From Zychaea mexicana (taxonomy: Eukaryota; Mucoromycota; Mucoromycetes; Mucorales; Lichtheimiaceae), in assembly GCF_025766255.1 (NCBI RefSeq), contig NW_026516808.1, positions 1 to 64,000 on the forward strand: DNA of 64,000 bases. The letters are read 5' to 3'. Below are positions 57,721-64,000 of this stretch, in pieces. The notes below the pieces were generated by a model. The model saw only the letters and a program-made list of their open reading frames with translations, ran no database searches and had not been told where the DNA came from. The position numbers and the translations under genes are program-made. The first letter of the stretch is position 1. Each line of letters begins with the position of its first letter.

Positions 57721-58934
57721 CTACATCCCTATCTTGAATAAAGTTACAAGCAGTTGGTTTTCACTCATACTTTTACAAGTACCAACCCGTGTCCAGTACT
57801 CAGCTATGCGCTGCGGGCTACTGAACTTATCAGGAGGGAGCCAGCTGTCATCTTTTTCATCATAGCCTTCCCATCGAATTCTGTATAGGTAACTTCCACC
57901 TGACAGTTCTTTGTGGTCTACTACTGCTTGAACAGTGTACCAATTTTTTCCTTCTTGGCGTATCTCATCAAGTGAAACAATTTCGTCTTTGGAAATTAAC
58001 TTGAGTTGTGAAGGAGGAAAATCTCTAGGCATTAAAAGTCCTTGTTCATCCATAATAATAACGTATGATCCGCCTTTTGTTTCCCTGACTACAGTATATG
58101 GTCCTTCATAAGCTGGAGCTAATTTCCCACCGCGTTTCATATCCCTAATCATCACTTTGTTGTGCATGGGAGATTTTACTAATCTGTACTTTATGTCAAA
58201 CTTGCCCTTCTTCAAGTTGTTTCTGGCTTGTACTCTTTCAGTGATAGCTGGGAATACAACACCTGCTATTTCTTCAATGCGTCCTAGTAGCTCATCATTT
58301 TTCATTGGTCTCAGAACATCATCGTTGGCATAATTTTCAAAACTATTCATTGCTCGTGCAAACATTAGAGTGTAAGGTGAGGACCTATGTAGCTCTGTTA
58401 GTTTGGCGTTGATGGTGAGTTGTGACACCGGGACGTATATATCCCAATCGCGTATAGCGCCTTTGATCATTTTGCATAGCATGTTGACTGCTGTTTGTAC
58501 GTGGCGTTCGGTTTAGCCATTGGCTCTAGGGTGAACCTTCATGACTAGGCGATGAGAGAACCCTGCTTTCTCTTCCATCGTTTTCATCAGTTGGTTCACG
58601 AATTCCGTACCATGATCAGATTGTAAAAACCGCGGAAAGCCATAGTTACAGAATACGTCGACAACGACGCTTGTAATGGTTTCATACGTTTTGTCGGGAA
58701 TGGCGCATAGAACAGTAAAACATGTGCAGACGTCGACCATGACTAGTAAATAATTATTATTTCAATTGCTTGTCTCTAACGGACCAGCTAAATCAATTGC
58801 CCAGTGGTCACCTAGAAGGTACGCAAAAATAGGGTGAGAAGAGTGATAACCCTTTTTAACGATAAAGTACTTTTGACACTCTGAACATTTCCGAGTGACT
58901 TTGACCGCGTCTTTATTTATAGCAGGCCAGTGTA
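57721..58934 (-). pseudogene. chromodomain Ty3/gypsy (chromovirus-type) integrase, 3' part
   Basis: Minus strand. Zinc-binding C-x2-C (CSECQKYFIVKKG), DHWAIDLAGP (Asp), 58740-58513 with SDHGTEFVNQL (Asp) and VHPRANG. A TAA follows where Gln is usual, then TERHVQ with the Glu. The 58482-57721 frame has the GPY/F module (GPYTVVRETKGGSYVII) and a chromodomain (WYTVQAVVDHKELSGGSYLY, then IRWEGYDEKDDSWLPPD). The upstream frame is cut at 58934 by the composite Tc1 element and continues at 63971. The chromodomain would tether integration to modified histones (family knowledge). Confidence 0.85.
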
Positions 58935-59190
58935 CAGTCATTTCAGAAAGTAAAGTCGCTGATTTTGAGTTTGATGTCGCACCAAAAAATTGCCTGTCCA
59001 ACAACAATGTCAACTGATCCAAAAATAAAGACGCATTCACATAACATGAACTTCGTTTATTTCTACTTGTCGCTTAGTAATTATCCAATAAAAATTCTTA
59101 GCATTTTATTTTTATAAAATAGGCACGATTTTCTTATTGCTTCCTTTTGCGTTTCTTTTACCTATTTTTGTTTATTTTACAGACATTCAG

Positions 59191-60455
59191 AATGGATATG
59201 CAAATTTTTTATGAAGATGGACAAGGACATGTTGTTATTGAGAACGGAGTTGAGCCCTTGGATCTTGTTGTTGACGAGGAGTTATTCGCTAGCGAAACAA
59301 TAAGTTCTCGTACGTAATTCCTAGCAAATAAACCTCCTGAGAGACCTCATAATCCTGTAATGCATGTCGTTGCAGATGAGAGGAGCAGTGAGCATGTTTA
59401 TATGGAGCAATGCAACAAGCGCTGCTATAAAATTTATTCTGATGAAGATAAAACTCGATTTTTTCATTTATTTTTCAGCAAATGCTTGAATGCTTCTTCT
59501 GCTGCGAGACAATTAGGTATTCATATCCGAGCAGCACAGAGATGGGTCAAACGCTATTATGAAGATCCTGAAAGAATTTTCGAGAAGAAGAAAAAGTTAG
59601 GCCGGCGTCGTATTCTTGGAGAAGAGCATAAGCAGTTTCTTTTAAATTACATTGATGAGAATCCTTCTGCTGTTGTAACTCAAGTATCAAAAGTTTGACA
59701 CAAAACTTTGTGGATCTTAGTGTTTCTCGTAGCACTATCTATAACTTCATGACAACTGAGTGTAATATATCTATTAAGCAGGCACAATTCTAACCTGTAG
59801 AAAAAAAAAATTCAACAAAGGTACAATTGGGTACAAAAGTAGCAACAAACTGATATGGATTTCACAACAAATTGCGTCTTTCTTGACGAGTCAGCCTTTC
59901 ATATTAACGTGAAACGAGGCATGGCTTGGTCAAAGAAGGGAACTCCTGCAATAGTTACAGTGCCTACAACGAAAGCGAATGCAACATCGATTTTAGGTGC
60001 AATATCTGCCACTGGTTTAATTAATGTTAGTTTGAGAGTTCCAAAGCGCATTAAAAAGAGAAAGCTTAGACGCGAAACTGATGGTTATAGCATAGGAACA
60101 GTGACAGGACATTATTTGAGCTTTTTAAAGGCAACTCTAGATGAAATGGATAAGTATCTATAATTGAAAGGACATTATCTTGTCATGGATAATGCCGCTA
60201 TTCATAGCTCAACAGATATAGGGAAATATATTCACTCTAGAGGTTATCGATTTGTCTACCTTCCTCCATACTGTCTAGAACTAAATCCAATTGAACAGTT
60301 CTAGTCGGTTGTCAAGAGCAAGGTTAAGCGAAATAAGTTCCTGGAAAAAGAATCGCTCATGACTAGGATTAGTGAGGCTTGCGATAGCTTGTATCTGAGT
60401 GATTTCAGGCTTTGTTTCTCATTCTGCCAAATGTTTTGGCAAGTGTCTCAATAAG
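59191..60455 (+). pseudogene. Tc1/mariner transposase, left arm of element 2
   Basis: Begins MQIFYEDGQGHVVIENG, similar to the N-terminal peptide of element 1. Then helix-turn-helix NASSAARQLGIHIRAAQRWV, a second HTH SVSRSTIYNF, and the core FLDESAFHINVKRG (D), LVMDNAAIHS (D) and ELNPIEQF (E). Lesions: TAA at about 59317 (this arm only), a frameshift at about 59697, TAA after DEMDKYL (about 60161) and TAG replacing the Trp after EQF (about 60301). Inactive. Confidence 0.8.
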
Positions 60456-60956
60456 GACAGGTTATAAAAAAATAGCAAAACTAAATAAAAAAAGATGGTC
60501 AGACAGGTTAGATTGGTTAGATTGACTGGAATACAAACTAAAAATTTTGGCCAATTAAGGTTCAGAAAAATGAAACGGGGTTGTGAACCCAGGTTCACAA
60601 AAGATGAACCGCGGGTCACTTTTTTTTTGTTGTTGCCCTAACATTAAATATGAACATCACTCGTAACTAGGCAATCTGCATGCTTTTTTGCGAAGAGTAC
60701 AGTGATGATAATGCAACAAGATTGGCAAAAAAGATTGAACAACTTGGTGCTTTTAATGTGTGCTACGAAAATGATCCTAGGTGACCCGTTCTACTCACAC
60801 AAGCTATAATAAATTCTCAGCCTAGCATTTTAAAAAGATACGACACTTCATCTAAAGAAACATACAATGACAAAACTACGTGAATGACGAGAACATCAGC
60901 TACACTTTTCAAATCTCCCATTTTATTTATATCACATAAAAAATTAAACATCTTTA

Positions 60957-62279
60957 AATCTTTGAATAGGTTTTGATCTACAATTGAATGCATTCAAAAG
61001 AGATGGGTTTTCCAAAACAGAGTGTCTCTCGAATACGTGGACTTTGTGCTTGTACGGCAAGGTGTCAATAATGATTGTTTTTAAGTTTTCGTGGTTTCTA
61101 ATGAAAATATATATTGAGCATTAGGTTCACTTAACACATTTCTCAATAAGACTTACTCAATGAAGGTTGTTAAGTCATTGGTGTTTATGGACAGCCTGGA
61201 AAAGTCAATAGCCACAAGGCAAACGTTTTTTTCTGACGATTGAATATACGAGATCATGGCTAACGAAAAAAGATTAACATTAATAAATTGTTAAATAGCT
61301 GAAAACGTTTTTATACCTTGAGTGTTTCTAAACACGCATTCCAATCCATTTGACAAATCGTTGCTTTCATTCATATCTCTCGACGTAAGAGGTTCATCAG
61401 CAACTGAATAAGGTGACACAAAGATCTTGTCACATAACGATCTCTCTTGTAAACACTTCACCATGTGATTTAAAAGTGTTTTCCTGTTTTCATTGCTTTC
61501 GCAACCTGGGGATTTCCTAGTATATCCAATGATGGAAAGTTTTTGTTTCTTCAAAGATTGAATGTAGTTGTGGTAACGAGGTATATGATTGCGATGGCTT
61601 CTACAACATTGTCTAAAAATAAACAAATTAACACGCATATGTTTTTGTAAGTAGGTCAACGAGTTGTTACCTTGGTATTCATCTTTCATGACATAGAGTT
61701 TTCAATAGCGCTTATTGGATTCTCTTTCCCTTTTCCGGCTGATCGGCACATTCATGAAATCCACTTTTCTTTTTGAGCACCACAAAGCAAAAGCTACCTC
61801 CAATTTTCCATTCAAATATTGGTTTTTTGGAATGACTGACATATACACGTCTTTCATCGTTATATTTTCAAGAGAATAGCAAGCATTTTGTGGTTCAACG
61901 TAGGGACGAAACGCTTCATTTAGAAATGATACCACTTATGATTCCGAATCTGTTATTCAATATTTTAGTGTTAAAACAACTTGTTCAATTAAGAATAATA
62001 TATCAGCCATTGACCTTACTTACCAAGTTCGAATTTTATATTTTATTTCTTTTCAATATCAGGCTGTGAACGTGCAGTGAGATAACGTTTGAAAGTGAAT
62101 GAATCGTTGCGAATTACAAATAAATTGGCAAGAACGGGTCGCCTGGGATCATTTTCGTAGCACACATTGAAAGCACCAAGTTGTTCAATCTTTTTTACCA
62201 ATCTTGTTGCATTATCATCGCTGTACTCTTCGCAAAAAAGACATGCAGATTGCCTGGTTACGAGTGATGTTCATATTTA
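60957..62279 (-). pseudogene. cargo gene with resolvase-like segment, unknown family
   Basis: Pieces on the minus strand in order. First, CLFCEEYSDDNATRLVKKI, then FNVCYENDPRRPVLANLFV and IRNDSFTFKRYL (62260-62080). Next NEAFRPYVEPQNACYSLEN and VAFALWCSKRKVDFMNVP (61935-61702). Then 61689-61291 with KLSIIGYTRKSPGCESNENR, KIFVSPYSVADEPLTSRD. Finally 61258-60957 with NVCLVAIDFSRLSI and, after an intron (GTAAGTC..CATTAG), HENLKTIIIDTLPYKHKV. IGY-x-RKS, a D/E-rich middle and a VAIDFSRL strand recall the N-terminal fold of serine recombinases, but the match is weak. I recall related unnamed proteins in mucoralean genomes. Stops and missing start show decay. A truncated inverted copy of its 5' end is at 60640-60792. 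Confidence 0.45.
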
Positions 62280-62439
62280 ATGTTAGGGCACCAACAAAAA
62301 AAAAGTGAACCAAGGTTCACAACCCCGGTTCATTTTTCTGAACCTTGATTGGCCAAAATTCTTAGTTTGTAATCCAGTCAATCTAACCAATCTAACCTGT
62401 CTGACCATCTTTTTTTATTTAGTTTTGCTATTTTTTTAT

Positions 62440-63707
62440 AACCTGTCCTTATTGAGACACTTGCCAAAACATTTGGCAGAATGAGAAACAAAGCCTGAAA
62501 TCACTCAGATACAAGCTATCGCAAGCCTCACTAATCCTAGTCATGAGCGATTCTTTTTCCAGGAACTTATTTCGCTTAACCTTGCTCTTGACAACCGACT
62601 AGAACTGTTTAATTGGATTTAGTTCTAGAGAGTATGGAGGAAGGTAGACAAATCGATAACCTCTAGAGTGAATATATTTCCCTATATCTGTTGAGCTATG
62701 AATAGCGGCATTATCCATGACAAGATGATGTCCTTTCAATTATAGATACTTATCCATTTCATCTAGAGTTGCCTTTAAAAAGCTCAAATAATGTCCTGTC
62801 ACTGTTCCTATGCTATAACCATCAGTTTCGCGTCCAAGCTTTCTCTTTTTAATGCGCTTTGGAACTCTCAAACTAACATTAATTAAACCAGTGGCAGATA
62901 TTGCACCTAAAATCGATGTTGCATTCGCTTTCGTTGTAGGCACTGTAACTATTGCAGGAGTTCCCTTCTTTGACCAAGCCATGCCTCGTTTCACGTTAAT
63001 ATGAAAGGCTGACTCGTCAAGAAAGACGCAATTTGTTGTGAAATCCATATCAGTTTGTTGCTACTTTTGTACCCAATTGTACCTTTGTTGAATTTTTTTT
63101 TTCTACAGGTTAGAATTGTGCCTGCTTAATAGATATATTACACTCAGTTGTCATGAAGTTATAAATAGTGCTACGAGAAACACTAAGATCCGCAAAGTTT
63201 TGTGTCAAACTTTTGATACTTGAGTTACAACAGCAGAAGGATTCTCATCAATGTAATTTAAAAGAAACTGCTTATGCTCTTCTCCAAGAATACGACGCCG
63301 ACCTAACTTTTTCTTCTTCTCGAAAATGCTTTCAGGATCTTCATAATAGTGTTTGACCCATCTCTGTGCTGCTTGGATATGAGTACCTAATTGTCTCGCA
63401 GCAGAAGAAGCATTCAAGCATTTGCTGAAAAATAAATAAAAAAATCGAGTTTTATCTTCATCAGAATAAGTTGTATAGCAGCGCTTGTTGCATTGCTCCA
63501 TATAAACATCCTCACTACTCCTCTCATCCGCAATGACACGCATTACAGGATTATGAGGTCTCTCAGGAGGTTTATTTGCTAGGAATTGCATACGAGAACT
63601 TATTGTTTCGCTAGCGAATAACTCCTCGTCAACAACAAGATCCATGGGCTCAACTCCGTTCTCAATAACAACATGTCCTTGTCCATCTTCATAAAAAATT
63701 TGCATAT
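62440..63707 (-). pseudogene. Tc1/mariner transposase, right arm of element 2
   Basis: From MQIFYEDGQGHVVIENG (63707) to about 62440. It carries the same core motifs and the same three lesions as the left arm (frameshift after VSKV, stop after DEMDKYL, stop after IEQF), but not the left arm's early TAA (here MQFLANK). The frame 63756-63205 is the long intact N-terminal part. Confidence 0.8.
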
Positions 63708-63970
63708 CCATTCTGAATGTCTGTAAAATAAACGAAAATAGGTAAAAGAAACGCAAAAGGAAGCAATAAGAAGATCGTGCCTATTTTATAAAAATAAAAT
63801 GCCAAGAATTTTTATTAGATAATTACTAAGCGACAAGTAGAAATAAACGAAGTTCATGTCACGTGAATGCGTCTTTATTTTTGGATCAGTCGACATTGTT
63901 GTTAGACAGGCAATTTTTTGGTATGACATCAAACTCAAAATCAGCAACTCTACTTTCTGAAATGACTGTA

Positions 63971-64000
63971 TACCATCCTCATGCAGTCGCGCAGTCATTG
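63971..64000 (-). pseudogene. continuation of the gypsy integrase zinc-binding domain
   Basis: On the minus strand it reads MTARLHEDG, the usual sequence just before the WPAI block, which is found on the other side of composite element 2. It runs off the window. Confidence 0.7.

Larger units (their letters stand above)
58935..63968. mobile_element. composite Tc1-like element 2 (two inverted transposase arms around cargo)
   Basis: Ends CAGTCATTTCAGAAAGTA and its complement, flanked by TA (58933-58934, 63969-63970). The gypsy integrase reading frame is continuous when the unit and one TA are removed. Arms: 58935-60792 and 62130-63968, roughly 94 percent alike by eye at the ends. Each arm includes a transposase gene and a 150-bp piece of the 5' end of the cargo gene. 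The middle (60793-62129) holds the rest of the cargo gene. Architecture as in composite element 1. Confidence 0.85.

Noticed and set aside
1..64000. CRISPR array, rRNA operon or bacterial-type operons
   Set aside because: No regularly spaced direct repeats, no rRNA-like sequence, and introns plus element types are eukaryotic.

Overview
The window looks like transposon-dense nuclear DNA from an early-diverging fungus, most probably Mucoromycota (Mucorales or a relative). The reasons are a nuclear tRNA-Ile(AAT), short GT..AG introns of about 50-110 bp, BED/hAT, MULE, PIF, Tc1 and Ty3/gypsy elements with fungal features, and two cargo genes that resemble protein families I associate with expanded copies in mucoralean genomes (from memory, not searched). 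I see one plausible host protein gene (4559-5134, minus strand) and one tRNA (12774-12847). Nearly everything else is mobile DNA, mostly broken by stops of all three types and by frameshifts.

Layout. 1-3 kb: tandem repeats, a GC-rich double hairpin and an AT-rich chromodomain transposase relic. 4.5-5.8 kb: a two-exon membrane-protein gene and a thrice-repeated motif upstream of it. 6.9-9.75 kb: a Tnp2/Plavaka-like transposase relic. 10.3-12.6 kb: two direct 360-bp AT-rich repeats around a Zn-finger ORF and a chromodomain fragment. 12.8 kb: the tRNA. 13.1-34.75 kb: a four-layer nest. A PIF/Harbinger gene is split by a long-TIR MULE (13489-33812, 10-bp target duplication). That MULE carries in its left TIR a 10.1-kb double-transposase Tc1 element (13660-23775, TA duplication) and in its right TIR a Ty3/gypsy element (27524-32965, duplication CCAAT). 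The Tc1 element itself holds another MULE (17560-21470, 9-bp duplication). 36.1-40.0 kb: a MULE with an OTU protease domain. 41.0-43.4 kb: a SWIM MULE. 43.55-44.0 kb: a foldback MITE. 44.56-48.98 and 49.35-53.30 kb: two hAT elements with 8-bp duplications. 54.0-57.4 kb: another SWIM MULE. 57.7-64 kb: a chromodomain gypsy element whose integrase is interrupted by a second double-transposase Tc1 element (58935-63968).

Three patterns stand out. First, two independent Tc1-like elements share one architecture: about 1.65-1.85 kb inverted arms, each arm carrying a transposase gene, around unrelated cargo genes, the whole unit flanked by TA. Second, two MULEs carry C-terminal deubiquitinase-like domains of different families (USP-like and OTU-like). 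Third, at least five short AT-rich repeats of three (perhaps four) subfamilies share an invariant 18-nt loop on a covarying 6-bp stem, followed by a second stem-loop, which suggests a structured RNA retroposon family. In addition, the gypsy element's primer-binding site matches the 3' end of the tRNA-Ile in the same window at 17 of 18 positions.

Gene boundaries were worked out by hand from reading frames, splice signals and copy-to-copy comparison. Family names come from motif recognition only.
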